64,000 bases of DNA from positions 45,831,695 to 45,895,694 of the forward strand of contig CM049316.1 of assembly GCA_026874595.1 (NCBI GenBank). The letters run 5' to 3'. The translations under genes and the position numbers were made by a program. Source of the DNA: Sipunculus nudus. Taxonomy: Eukaryota > Annelida > Sipuncula > Golfingiida > Sipunculidae. Positions 47,572-60,051 of this stretch are shown piece by piece. The notes beneath the pieces are model-generated. The model was not told the origin of the DNA and ran no database searches. It saw only the letters and a list, made by a program, of their open reading frames with translations. Positions within the stretch are counted from its first letter, which is position 1; every line of letters starts with the position of its first letter.

Positions 47572-50500
47572 GGAGAGTTTTCATACGAGATGTAGACTGC
47601 AAAATATGGGCGGGAAGGCGTTAAAATACTCCATAAATTCTCAAGGTCTATATGCCAATTTTGCGAGATTCTCTTAGAAACATTCTATTCAACCGATGCC
47701 AGGTGCCGCTGTTTAGGCCGTCCTTAACAAAAAATCTTTCTTTGGGCTAACCCGGCCGGTCGAGTATTTGGATTTCAGCTGGAATTTTATTTTGGACTAG
47801 TCTGCAATTTTTTTGGTATGATCTGCCCCAAGCGCACCTGGGCCCGTAAAATCTGCCTTCAAGAGATAGAAAAACAGCTCCTCTATAGGCCTAACATTCT
47901 TAGACGCTCTTAATTTCCACATTGAAAGATATTACCCGTCGTTAAATTTGATCCTTAAATTAGTCTGATTGTCTTTATACGTGGAAGGATCGTTACACTC
48001 GTGCGCGAGAGGAGAATACCTGCCGGGGAAACGCAGGTACAGTTTCACAGATAATTGCATATTTCTCTAATAATTGCATAATTGACTCCCACCTCTCCGC
48101 TAATTCTGCAGCTCCCTGCGAGTTCACAAATAATAAGTTTAATAAGTCCTCCGTTCTCGCATCTATATACCGTGTCATACTCAGTTACATATGGCAGTTA
48201 TTTGGGAAAACAGACTCATTATATGAAGCACGGAATGTGGTAAAAAATTGAAAAATAAATATTGCCTATAACATAAAGGCATTCTGGAAAGAATACAATC
48301 ATTATTATGATGTAATCGATAGTTGCCTTTGGTAATCGAGCGCTTGAAAGTGGCAGCAAACCGACTGACTTTCGATGAAACTCTACGATCGGCCCACCAC
48401 TAATAAATGTTGTGATTCTATGTTAATTCATAATCTTCAACAAAATGAAACAGGACACAAGCAATACGATTAGAAAGCAATCAATGAATAATATAATGAT
48501 GTAACTTGTCCTCTCGATACAATAAGTGCAAAGCAAAAACAAAAAAAAAAAAAAAAAAAAAACAAGTGATAAACATATATTTACACATATTTACACTGGA
48601 AGGGAAGATTAGTTATCTTTATAATGTGAAACGTTTTGTGTCTTTTATAAACTTTAGAACCAAGCTGCTCACAGTTTTTCTTGACAGATCAGAGGGTATA
48701 CCTATCATGTAGATAAGAAAATCTTTTATATTTTTTTTGGTTTCCTGTTAACTCATGTTAATATAAGATTCTAATTCTAACTTCTCACGATCTAAATAAA
48801 ATCTGATAGCGCTGAACAGGTTAGTTAACCAGTTTAAACTTATTATCGAGCATCCGGCTTCTACACACACACTTTTCTAACCATCTTGCAAAGCTCTCAA
48901 TAGATGGCGCTGTCACATACACATAAAACAAATTTCAAGCAAAACGTTCTTTCTGAGAAATTGCAAGAAACTTCCCCAGTATAGTTTTCCCGGCAGTTTA
49001 AATGTTTTAAAAATGTTTTAACAGCTTTTCGTTTGCAAGGACCCTTGTGTAAGTCCTCACAAGAAGAAAAAGTCCTCGCATGTTTGGTGTGTAGTCAATA
49101 TCGTGTCCTCTTAAATACGGTTATATTATTCTATTATTATGAATATTTATAGGTGGGTGGGGGGGGGGGGGGGGGGGGGGAGAATATTACATTGCCAATT
49201 CCCCTTGCCTAAAAAATGTTGGGGAGGGGGTTATACCCCCATAACCCCTCCCTATATTGATGCTTCTGTTTCTCCTGCTTTCTTCAAAATCATATTTGTC
49301 ATTGTTCTATTCTAATTTTTTATAATTGTATATACATGAGTCTACCGGGTATATTAAATATAGTAATATAGTGTAGTGTCTGCAATATTTCTTTCTGAAA
49401 GTGTTTGCTTACTCCAGTGCATAAGCGCCTCGTAAACGCAACTGTCAGAGCGAGGAAACCCGTTCCGGGTCATAAGAATGTCGCCTCGGCGATGAACGGT
49501 CGTGAATTCAGTTATATACATTCCCGCCAGATGGCAGAACATATGACTCTCCTACTTGGTCAGAGTTGTTGCTTCAGATGTCAACAGTTTCGTACATACT
49601 CAAACCTCACACATGAACCGGGATAATTTGATTATTAGTAAATTCTTCATATTGGCCATTCAGGATTAGTATTTGCATCATTTCGGTAAGGTACAAAGCA
49701 AACTTCTGTCACAGCTCTTGGAATTTCAAATTATTTATAAAAATAATTCATTCTATCTAAAAGCCGATTATCATGGTGCTTATTTTAAAATAATTAGTAA
49801 TTTCTGCGAATCAAAAACTAATATTTTCGTAACCATGTAAATCTAAGGCCTGCATACCACTTCAGCGTCATGCAATCCAAACATTATTTTAAATTAACAT
49901 ATATTAATCGTGGACCGTTAATTCTCTGTAACTTACGGAACTATATTCTTTTAACATGAACTAATGAGAACTGAAATCTCATGCAAATTAAAAGGGGGCT
50001 CTATGCAAATTACCTTATAATACCTGATAGGGGTTCCCTCATAAATCCACATAAGGTTGAGCAAGAATAGACCCCCTGGCCTTTCAAGCACGCAATGCCA
50101 GGCTGTAAACAAGATCCGATGGCGGTAACAATTATCTGGTTTCCTTAAGAGTAAGTGCTAATATGTTCATACATGCTGAGCTTAAGTTACAATTTATATC
50201 TCAACAGAGTCAACACAACTGTATTATACGTAATATGTAAGGGTTGTGACATGTCCTCACACTGAACGCCGAATATCGTGGTCTGAACTACTTTTGTCAG
50301 ATCTGACCAAGTGTCAGAGGGTAAATTCTTTACCTTAGGAGCTGTAACGCAAATCATACTGAAAAAAATATATATAGGAATTATTTGCGTTACAGGCCTG
50401 TAGCTGAACACAAGTCAGATTGCATCTTTTTTAACATGCAGTTATCACAGCAAACGCATTTTTGTAAAAAAAGGTTATTTTTTTGTAGAATTCTTTAAGA

Positions 50501-50620
50501 ATTATTTAGACATTATTTTTAACAGAACACGCACCGTATGGTATAAAATAAATCGAAGCTAGTAATCAAATACGGTTATGACCGATTGTTATGATGCCAA
50601 AGCCTAGGTACAAACGTGAA
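47572..50620. other. Mostly unique AT-rich DNA
   Basis: Contains an A-run (48540-48562) and part of a G2-family MITE (49128-49268). The minus-strand frame at 47993-48178 (61 codons, soluble helical composition) has no recognised family and no good splice context, so it is not called as a gene. Confidence 0.5.
49128..49268. mobile_element. Partial G2-family MITE (right half)
   Basis: Ends CTATATTGATGCTTCTG and contains a 22-G run (49159-49180), then 'attacatt' and a G-run/C-run pair. This is the same order as the right half of the element at 30571-31044. The left terminus is not recognisable. Confidence 0.6.
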
Positions 50621-51060
50621 CAACTGACCCATGGATCAGGACGCTCAGCTAAAGCAGGCACACTAATATCTGCAATAGCACACAATGCCTCAATGACAAT
50701 TTATGGAATTTACGAGAAACGCTTATAGTGTAGACGGGGGTGTTTTTCCAAATTGGGAAAATGACTGATTTAGCATAAACAGGATATGAATTAATGAAAA
50801 ATGTAAGGTAACAAATTTTCAGATCCCTCTAACACCGAAAATCCAAGATGGCCGCCTTCACCCATGGGGAAATATTGAGTGTTGGGGATATAGTGTACTT
50901 GCATGTGTAACAGAACGACGTTTTCTTAGGAATTGAATAAGATAGTGCTTGCTTTCAATTTATTTGCATTTAAGCTGATGAATGAATGCAGGTTATAATT
51001 TTTTTATGAACCCTGTGACCCCAAGGAATCCAAGATGGCCACCACTGCAGTTTTAACATA
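50621..51060 (-). mobile_element. Helentron-like 3' terminus with 'ccaagatggcc' units
   Basis: CAACTGACCCATGGATCAGGACGCTCAGC at 50621-50649 is the minus-strand form of the right terminus seen in elements 1 and 2. It is followed by two decayed units ending in 'aatccaagatggccgcc' (50840-50857) and 'aatccaagatggccacc' (51028-51044). No left terminus for it is found, so it is a fragment. Confidence 0.55.
50784..50857. repeat. Left arm of a 3.2-kb-spaced inverted repeat
   Basis: 'aatgtaaggtaacaaatttt' through 'tccaagatggccgcc' is matched in reverse complement at 54067-54143, with about 80% identity by eye. This is probably two copies of one dispersed unit in opposite orientation and not a single transposon's ends. 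Confidence 0.6.
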
Positions 51061-53265
51061 GATATTATGTAATTATACTGTAATTGTCGCTTAAACCTTT
51101 TATATATTTGACCGATTTATCAATTGACTACTGCACCTGCGGGTCATGGGTGCGGAATCAGCCCCATTGCTGGGTCATACCACCGACGATCCCCTGAAAG
51201 GTGCATTTGTTTGTGAGTGAATCACGGCCGTTGGGCACGACCTTCCAATTATGCCTGGATCGAATAACTGTCGAGTGTGCATCAACCAGGGGATGCAAAT
51301 GCCATAATAATTTAAAGCATCAGCTGTAACCAGTGGTGAAAACTGTCCCCCCCCCGGCCCGTTGAGCGCTAACACATCTCATGTTATTTTATTCTTTCCC
51401 CATTTATTCGTCATTCAGATTTAATTTTTATTCCCCAGCAATTAAATTATTAATTGACGTATGTGTGATTTGCTCCGTTAAGATAACATCTAAATATTTC
51501 TATACTTAGGAGGGGGTCTTTCCTTAATTGCATTTTGCGTGGTTATAACACCAGGGTATAGACCCTTAAATTGAACTCGTGCACAATATTGTCTGCAGGG
51601 CACCCAGTCCGGTTTGGTGTTGGCTGTTACTCTTACATCTGCTCTGCCTTAATTGCAGAAGTCATTAAATTTTCAAAGTAAACATAGACTTCCACATCAA
51701 TAATTTTACCACGAAAACTAAATTTAGGTGTTGATATTTTGGGAGTGGTTAACTTGGATGCACATTCCCACCGATGAATAAACCTGTAACATACAATTGA
51801 ATGTATGGACCGTGCAGTTTATAACCTAAGTTTTAACTTGTAAATGTATAAATATCTAAGCTAAGCCCCACTGAGGTTTAACAACATTATCCAAAGACAT
51901 TTGATGGAATAATAGATGTGGAGCAGAAAATCCTCATGTTTCTTATGTGAAAATACCTCAAAATATTTCTCTTTAAATTGCATTTTTAAAACTTTCTCCC
52001 AATACAGGAGGCATTATTTATATCAAAGTTTTCATATCGTGTGCACAGAGGAACGTTGCATGGGGAGAAAACGTTTAAGGCATTTATCATGCGATTATAC
52101 TACCGTGTTATTACAGGTGTTTTGATTTATGAATTGACAATTGATTTCAACATATTTTTGAATTTCAATGTCTTTAATGCCCTGATATTACCAACGATAT
52201 TGGTAACATAAATAACAGGTATGTAATAAAAAGTATGATCATGCAGTAGAGTGTTTCCAAATTAAGGAATGAACCTTCACCAGAGATCTTCAATTGTTTC
52301 TTGAATTCAAGAAGAGCGGCGCAGATTGCCCAATTAAACACTTAATCTCTAACACAGCATCATCGGCCTCCGTAGTTGAATGGTCAACGATTTAACCAAA
52401 TAATTTAAATAATAGGAATGTAGCAGAAAAACAAGTATTTCCGATGTTCTCATGCACTGACTGTCTTTCAGGCATTGCTATGCCTTAGGATTGACATATA
52501 TTACATAATTTCAACCATGTTCAAGATAAATCCATGTTGACTTTACCTACATACATATATATAGTCATTTGAAACAGTTATCCTTATATATATATATATT
52601 CCACTGCCCATGCAACTCATTATTATTCGTATCTTATAACCAGCTGTTGTGGCATTCTGCTTATATCCTATGCACGCGCATTTTTTGGTCGATGCAGACC
52701 TTAGTAATAGTATTTCCTGATATTATCATCCGTGGAAGTGGTATCTATATCTTGATGTGCTAGGTCCCGATTATCCGACATTAAGCTACGGGGTTCTTAA
52801 AGGTACATGTATTTGAATTCGCCAGATGCCATTTACAAGGGCACACTTAACATTTTAATGGACCACACCAGTATGACCCTGTGCACGTGCACGTGTTGTG
52901 TTCTTTCGTTGGCCGCCCTTCTTTTGTCAGGGCAGCATATTTTTCTGTTTTACTATTTCAATCTTTTTTTGTGACAATTACAATAATAACTGATCTATTT
53001 CCGTCCATATTCTGCAAAGATATTAAGATAAAGATTTCTACTGAAGCTCCTCGAAGTGTACCGGGCGTCAGGAATTGTAAACATGCCATAGATTGTTCCT
53101 GTATCAGGATCAACAAGGCTGTTATAAATTTTTTTATTACTTACCACACAAATTAATTTCAAAAGGGTTGTTTCGCATTGATACTGATGACGATTAATAC
53201 TAAGCAATAAATCAGCAGAGAATCAGCAATATGTGAAATATGTACACGTACATCAATTTATTGTT
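51061..53265. other. No recognisable gene
   Basis: AT-rich DNA with a short (TA)n at 52587-52599 and a 9-C run at 51347-51355. Short open frames have no recognised family. Confidence 0.5.
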
Positions 53266-53720
53266 TTAAAGGGGCTCAATCACCTTTGTGACCTTTATAA
53301 ACTAAAAGTAATCCCTTGGAGATTTTATACAAATAGACCAGAAAACTTTGCTATCACTCACACAGGCTGCTTGTTTTGTTTAAATCAACGTGTTTATATT
53401 ATGTAGGGATCCGCCAAAATAAAAAAACAACTTCAACAATGGCATCAAACAGGGATACATGTAGGCGAGAGTTTTGCGACAAATAACCTTTTTGCCTCCG
53501 CATTTATGCCACATAGCATGTTAGGTTACATTTTTGCCCCTTTTGTAAACATTGCTGTGTTTACAAACGTGGTTGATCAACAAGTTCACACATCCTTCAC
53601 GGAGGTATTGATATAACTTTCCAAAACCAGAATGAATTACCTTTAGATCATTCATATAAACACAGAAAAGCCAGAAATCACAAATTCTCTTTTAAAAAGG
53701 TAGGTGAATAGGCACCTTAA
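53266..53720. mobile_element. 447-bp MITE flanked by TTAA
   Basis: The element at 53270-53716 starts AGGGGCTCAATCACCT and ends AGGTGAATAGGCACC. The two ends are imperfect inverted repeats sharing TCACCT/AGGTGA and a GC-rich tip. TTAA lies on both sides (53266-53269 and 53717-53720), the target used by piggyBac-type elements among others. It has no coding capacity. Since TTAA is common in AT-rich DNA, the call rests mainly on the inverted ends. Confidence 0.5.
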
Positions 53721-54066
53721 AAGGCCCTTTGAAAACCATATGATATTATCATAGTGTAATGTATTTTAATATAGTCCCTATGATATATTATTCTGCCAAG
53801 ACAATTATCATTATCGTTGACTGTTTGAAAACCATATTAAATAATATATGACAGTTTGGTAACCAAAATATCTAATGTTTTTCTTAAGATCGAAGGTTGG
53901 TAAATAAGGTTGACCTTGACCTTGAATACCCTCCTTAACCTTTGGACAGCTCCTGGAGTAGTTGGTATTACCAGTACACATTCAGAATTTTGTAAATCGA
54001 TCAAATATTATTCATTTTGATGCGAAAGTTACAATATAAATACAATATCTAGGCTTTTTTTATTAC

Positions 54067-54143
54067 GACGGCGGCCATCTTGGATTTTTGGGGCCTAAAG
54101 GGGTTGATAAAATTTGTTACCTAACGTTTTCCATCAGCTTACA
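54067..54143. repeat. Right arm of the inverted repeat with 50784-50857
   Basis: The reverse complement reads 'aacgttaggtaacaaatttt' to 'tccaagatggccgcc', matching 50784-50857. Confidence 0.6.
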
Positions 54144-54149
54144 CCTGTA

Positions 54150-55430
54150 TGAAGTGGAAACAAGTGCTATCTGAATTTGGGCATTCAATTCAAACGGGAT
54201 TGTGATTTTGCTACATGAGCGACTACACTATTACCAGAGCCTGCCTGTATTTTATTTTGTATATCCCAGGGGAAATAGTTACGATTTGTACCCGCTAAGC
54301 CATTGTCAACCAGATTTTTTTTTATATTTGCGCTAAGTAGTGCTGATACAGCGATACGAGTGTCTGACATTTTACTGTTTACAAGCCGCCCGATAACGAC
54401 GGAACGAGAATACAATGGGTCTCCTCGACGATAACAATAAGCAGCATCTATTACGCCTCGGGCTCCGGGCTCTAGCTTCACAAAAGATCACGTTCTATGT
54501 AACGTCACCTTGAATTAAAAACACCTCCTTTATTCTCAAGCAGACCTCTCTTTTGAGATTGTTATAGCAGGCCCACCGTGTATTTTGCAACGATGTCCAT
54601 CGATTTTTTTTATTTGCTGTGACAATCCGGTGCCCATATTGTATTTTAGAGTTTTTTGACATGTGTTCGATAAAATAAAATATGGTTACATGTAAAACAT
54701 GAAATGTGGTCAAACCAGCCAGTGATGAAAGGAAGAGACAGCGGGTGGATACTGCATAAACGTGGCCAGTTCTTGCAGACCGCCATGCACATGCGCTCTA
54801 AAATCTGCGACCGTTCATGCATTTATATTTATAAATGATATGGCGACATCTGTCATCTTTTGGACCCGATGGATTATCAGGAAATTCATGCATGAAACAC
54901 AGAAATATCAGCTGAAATCAATAGTATCAAGACTATCCTCGTGACGTTTAATGATTCAGCAGTAAACAAAAACAAATTGCGGCCTCGAGCATTTCCATGT
55001 TTAGTAACTTTAATTAGAAATGCCACTGTTTGTTTCCTGTGCAGTGTTATTACATTCTCGGAGAAAATTGAAGTAGAGGGTCTCAAACCGATCGAAAACA
55101 TAATATGTGACAATTTTAAAAATAAATTTTTGTGGTTTATTGACTGCATGTCTTTTTTATTTATAATTCATAGCAGGATCGAATTTTTGTACTATCTCCA
55201 GAAGTGTCAAGCCTCGGGTGTTGAACTTATGAAAAATTATGAAAAAAAAAAGAAACCATAATAATTTTTATATGAGTCAATAAGATTCAGGGTTTCTGTT
55301 AGAAATGACTGTTAAACGTTGGCATTTTCTATACAAATACACCTTCCAAATATTTACCACTTGCATACCAACATTTGATGCTCATTTGAAAGAAAAATTA
55401 GTATGGTTGTACAAGTAGAAAATAAATAAA
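54150..55430. other. No recognisable gene
   Basis: Somewhat GC-richer around 54340-54480, where a 98-codon minus-strand frame (54185-54481) exists. It has no recognised domain and no splice support, so it is left uncalled. Confidence 0.45.
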
Positions 55431-55739
55431 CAAGTGACCCATGGGTCATGACGCTCAGCTGCCAAGCATGACCTGCGACATCATGGGCTGTGATTCACAA
55501 CTAGTAAAATTGTTGCAGAACCTATATGCCAATTTTGTTAAAACTTTCTACATTGCCATAAATTCTTATCATATATGTCTGGTTAAAACATAGTGAACTA
55601 GATATTTCTTGGCACCGCAGGTGCCAGAGTATCCCCAGACAAAGTAGCCCCCCCCCCCACCTTTAAGAATAGGCCGCCATTTTTAGCAGTATATACTGAC
55701 ACTTGGCAAGCAATTATTGTTTCTTCCATCTATCAATCC

Positions 55740-57125
55740 ACAATCTTTTTGAAGATGTTGGTCCTGTGACCTTGACCTTTGACCTCATGACCCAAAAATC
55801 AATTGGGGTCTTGCTTTTTCAATGGGACATATATAAGTCAAGTTTGAAATCTATACATCATTAAAGCAGGAATTATCATCCAGAAACTAATTTTTGGACA
55901 GATGGCTCCTGTGGCCTTGACCTTTGACCTTGTGACCCCAAAATTGATATTGATCATCCACTTTTATATATAAATCAATAGAGGTCTAGATTTATTGATG
56001 GGCCATATATAAGTCAGGTTTGAAATCCATATATTAATCCAAGCTTGAATTATCATCTCAGGAACTGATTTTTGGACAGATGGCTCCTGTGACTTTCACC
56101 TTTGACCTTGTGACCTCACAATTGACAGGCGTCTTCCTCTATTGGCAGGGGAACTGTATGTGCAAGATGGAATGTCTGAGATGAAATGTTTGGCTGAAAA
56201 TGCATCCACATCTTTTTGAAGATGTGTCCTGTGACCTTGACCTTTGACCTCATGATCCCAAAATCAATTCGGGTCTTGCTTTTCCAATGGGACATATACA
56301 AGTCAAGTTTGAAATACATACATCAATAAAAGCAGGCATTATCATCCAGAAACTATTTTTTGGACAGATGGCTCCTGTGACCTTCACCTTTGACCTTGTG
56401 ACTTCAAAATTGATAGGGGTCTTTCACTCTTGGCAGGTGATCTATATGTGCAAGATGAAATGTCTGAGATGAAATGTTTGGCTGAAAATGCATCCACATC
56501 TTTTTGAAGATGTGTCCTGTGACCTTGACCTTTGACCTCATGATCCCAAAATCAATTCGGGTCTTGCTTTTCCAATGGGACATATACAAATCAAGTTTGA
56601 AATCCATACATCAATAAAAGCAGGAATTATCATCCAGAAACTAATTTTTGGACAGATGGCTCCCTTGACCTTCACCTTTGACCTTGTGACCTCAAAATTG
56701 ATAGGGGTCTTCCTCTATTGGCAGATGAACTATATGTGCAAGATGAAAGGTCTGAGATGAAATGTTTGGCTGAAAATGCATCCACAATCTTTTTAAAGAT
56801 GTGTCCTGTGACCTTGACCTTTGACCTCATGACCCCAAAATCAATTGGAGTCTTGCTTTTTCAATGGGACATATATAAGTCAAGTTTGAAATCAATACAT
56901 CAATAAAAGCAGGAATTATCATCCAGAAACTAATTTTTTGACATATAGCTCCTGTGGCCTTGACCTTTGTTCTTGTGACCCCAAAATTGAAATGGATCAT
57001 CCACTATTGGCAAGTGAGCTATATATTCAAGATGGAAGACCTTGAAAGTTTGCCTTAAAATGCATCCACAGAATCTTGTAAGATGCAAGTCCAGTGACCT
57101 TGACCTTAGACCTCATGACCCTAGA
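55740..57125. repeat. About 145-bp satellite with TGACCT half-site triplets, higher-order dimers
   Basis: Ten units carry the core 'tgtgaccttgacctttgacct..tgac' near 55769, 55912, 56091, 56228, 56376, 56517, 56665, 56806, 56954 and 57093, mostly 137-148 bp apart. Alternate units are more alike (core followed by 'catgaccc' or by 'ttgtgacc'), giving an about 288-bp dimer as the higher-order unit. The core read as TGACCT-TGACCT-T-TGACCT equals DR0 plus DR1 spacing of the nuclear-receptor half-site AGGTCA. Confidence 0.9.
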
Positions 57126-58954
57126 ACCTATAGGGTCCTTACTTTAGTAGTGGGCCATACATAAGTCACGTTTGAAATCCATATGGCTATCAACACTGGA
57201 GATATCAGTAGAGGTGTGTGATTTTCACCAAATATGCACACATTAAAGGTCAAGGCCACTCTCATGGTAAAGGTCATGGCCCAAATGTAAACAGACCTCA
57301 TCCCATAGCCCATATCTCTACATGTGCATAATATGAAAGAAATCTGTCCATTAGTTTTTGACTTATAATGCTTACAGTACTGTCAAGTGGCAATGATGGG
57401 GGTATTAAAAGGCGTTAAAACAAGAAAAGGATAATAGGTGGCGCCACCAGTTTTACGGTATATCACAAAGCTATCCAAGATCTTCGGTCACCTTAATTTT
57501 TAGACCAGTCCATGCATGCTTACTTGAGATATTTAAGAATTTGTGTTATTTTCACCAATAATGGACCTATTCAAGATCAAGGTCATTCTCCTAGCATAGG
57601 TCATGACCCCATCTTAAATAGGCTTCGTCCCCTTACCTATATCTATACAAATGTAAAGTTAAATATAAAAAAATCAGTGAAATATTTTTTGAGTTATCCC
57701 ACTCACAAGGTTTTTCTGCGGCTGCACCGTCGTGAAACCATAGTATCCCGACTTTTTCTTGGGATACAATGATGGTCTGAGGCAAAATGTATGGTTGTTG
57801 AGCTATCAGGAACTAATCCCACAGCTTGCTCGATACCTGTCAGTCTCAAAAAGAATACCACACAGGCCACATTTAAGATCAAAATATAGCAAAAGATCAA
57901 GGAAATCCATGTAAGAATTATTGTGAAACGGGTGCTTCCATATTAATTTTTATTCAATACAAGCCAACTGTGCTGAGCTTTCATAAATGATGGTCATATT
58001 TATTAAGAAATCTTTGACCCAATGCAAGATAACATTAATATACATCCCACTGCATTCACTTTAATAGTTCTTGAGATAATATGTTCTAAAGGAATTTAAA
58101 GATGGCTTCTTGGTGGCCATATTGGATTTCTGACAGGTCGGAAATTGAACAACAAACATCCTCTAAAAGGGACCAAACATCATAAAAAAATCACAGAAAC
58201 TGCCCTGGCAAAAGGATTTCTAAAATGGCTACCTGGCAGACATAATGGTTTTCTGACAAGTCTGACATTTGATATCACACATCCTCCAATAAGACACTAA
58301 ACTTGTAGCAATTGCTTCAAAGAATGTAACAGTTATGAATGTCCAAAACAATTCAAAAGGCATGATCAGGTTGGAGAGCTCTCATATCAGATTTATGAAC
58401 ATGCAAATGTAAAAAGTGCAAGTCCAATTTGTTTTAATTATCAGCTTGCTATTCAATGGGGTCAGCAGGTAGGTAAACTGCAAAACCTAAAAGAAAAGAA
58501 ATGCAGAAAGCATCACTAAGAGTCTTGTAATCAAATTAAGCCATCCTAAATCCAGGTACAGACCCACATATTATCAGAACAAACACTTGCTGGTATATCT
58601 GATGATTTTTATAATAATATTCAGATATCTAGAAAACTAAGTTTATTGCTATGATTCCATGATATAAACTGCAAAATGTTCCCATCATTTTATAAATCAG
58701 TAGCTAAACCTTAACACTTAACTCTCATAGTCTTAATGCCTGGCCAAAGCATTCCGGCAACAGTGTTTTTGTTATGCACTAATGATATATCCTTATCACT
58801 CCATGAGCTGATACAAAAGGGAGTCATATATCACAAGTGTCACTGACAATTATGGGCACATAGTGAGATGTACCAGTTGTGAGTGCCATGGTTATATACA
58901 CAAGAAAACAAGAAAAATAGAGATGGTCTACAAAATAAGTTATTGTGAACATCC

Positions 58955-59800
58955 CTGACCTATGACCTTGTCTTTTTGCCCACATATCAACTGGATTCTT
59001 TCTAAATGATGGGTAACTACTTACCACTTACATCTGGCCGGGTGTAATTACTTGGCAACCAATGAGTGAATAACTTAGACCTGCAACCTTTAACCTCCTG
59101 ACCAGCTGACCTCAAAATCAATTAGTTATTTCTTCATGCAAAAAGACCCATAAATATGAAGTTTGAATCAAATTCAGTGGTGCCTAGATGTGGCATATGT
59201 GAAAGACTGAAGGTTTGGGTTGAACAGTTTCACTTGAAATATGTTCACAAGCATTTAGAACAATATTGTGACCTTGACCTTTGACCTTTTGAACTCAACA
59301 TCAATAGGCTTCTTCTCCTATTGGTAGGCAAGCCATATATGACAGATGGAAAGTATAGATTGAAAAGTTTGCCTTAAAATGACTCCACGCAAGAAGAGGG
59401 TGCTGTGAACTTGACCTTCGACCTCAAAATCAACAGGTCTTTTCCCCTGTTGGCAGAGAAGCGATATCAGTGCTGAAAGGTTTGAAATGAAAGGTCTAGC
59501 TTGAAATGTGTCCACAACCTTTTCAAAGAAGTGGATCCTGTGACCCTGACCTTTGACCTTGTGACCTCAACATCTATAGGATTTTTCTCCCACTTAGTAG
59601 GTGAGCTATATGTGAAAGATCAAAGAATTGGGATGAAAGGTTTGGCTTAAAATGCATCCTGAGGCTTTTCAAAGAAGTTGGTTCTGTGAACTTGACCTTT
59701 GACCTTGTGACCTCAAAATAATTATGGTTCTTCCCCTGTTGGTAGGTGAGCTGTATGTGAAAGATGGAAGGTTTGGGATGAAAATTTTGGCTAAAAGAAT
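58955..59800. repeat. Second block of the TGACC satellite
   Basis: More decayed copies of the 145-bp unit, with cores near 59269, 59405, 59540 and 59690 and weaker ones at 58960 and 59085. They include 'gtgagctatatgtgaaagat' segments also found in the first block. The blocks are separated by about 1.8 kb with no array. Confidence 0.85.
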
Positions 59801-59939
59801 TGTTTCTGGGGGGTGCAAACACACCCCATAACTTCGAGAATATAGGTCGCAGTGACCTAATTTCAGGCTTGCAAGGAGATCTTTTTAGAACCTCTAAAAC
59901 TGCATAGGGTTCATGGCCCTAGCCCCTACGGTTACGATA

Positions 59940-60001
59940 TGTGCCCTGTTAACGGACGGACGGCCGGCCGGCCGGACGGACAGACGGAAGGACGCCGGAC
60001 A
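59940..60001. repeat. GC-rich ACGG/CCGG head tract
   Basis: A run of gacgg, gccgg and related 4-5-bp motifs next to GTTAAC. The same kind of tract, shorter, follows the head of element 1 (37222-37253). Confidence 0.8.
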
Positions 60002-60051
60002 AAGACCCATCGCTATAGCCCAGCATGACTGAAAGTCAGCTGAGCTAAAAA

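Larger units (their letters stand above)
55431..60051 (-). mobile_element. 4.6-kb Helitron2/Helentron-like composite element 2
   Basis: Read on the minus strand, it begins TTTTTAGCTCAGCTGACTTT at 60051 and passes through a GGACGG/GGCCGGCC-rich head ending GTTAACAGGGCAC. It ends CAGCTGAGCGTCATGACC, CATGGGTCA, CTTG at 55431. Both ends match element 1, which is in the opposite orientation. The interior is a different satellite, an about 145-bp unit with TGACC repeats, plus unrelated sequence between about 57.5 and 58.9 kb. No replication gene is present. One GGTGGCGCCACC lies at 57437-57448. Confidence 0.65.

Noticed and set aside
54185-54481. 98-codon minus-strand frame
   Set aside because: No recognised domain or splice context; composition is explained by a locally GC-richer patch.
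55900-56910. Several frames with nearly identical proteins spaced 288 bp
   Set aside because: They are translations of the higher-order satellite dimer; identity reflects DNA repeat and not protein selection.
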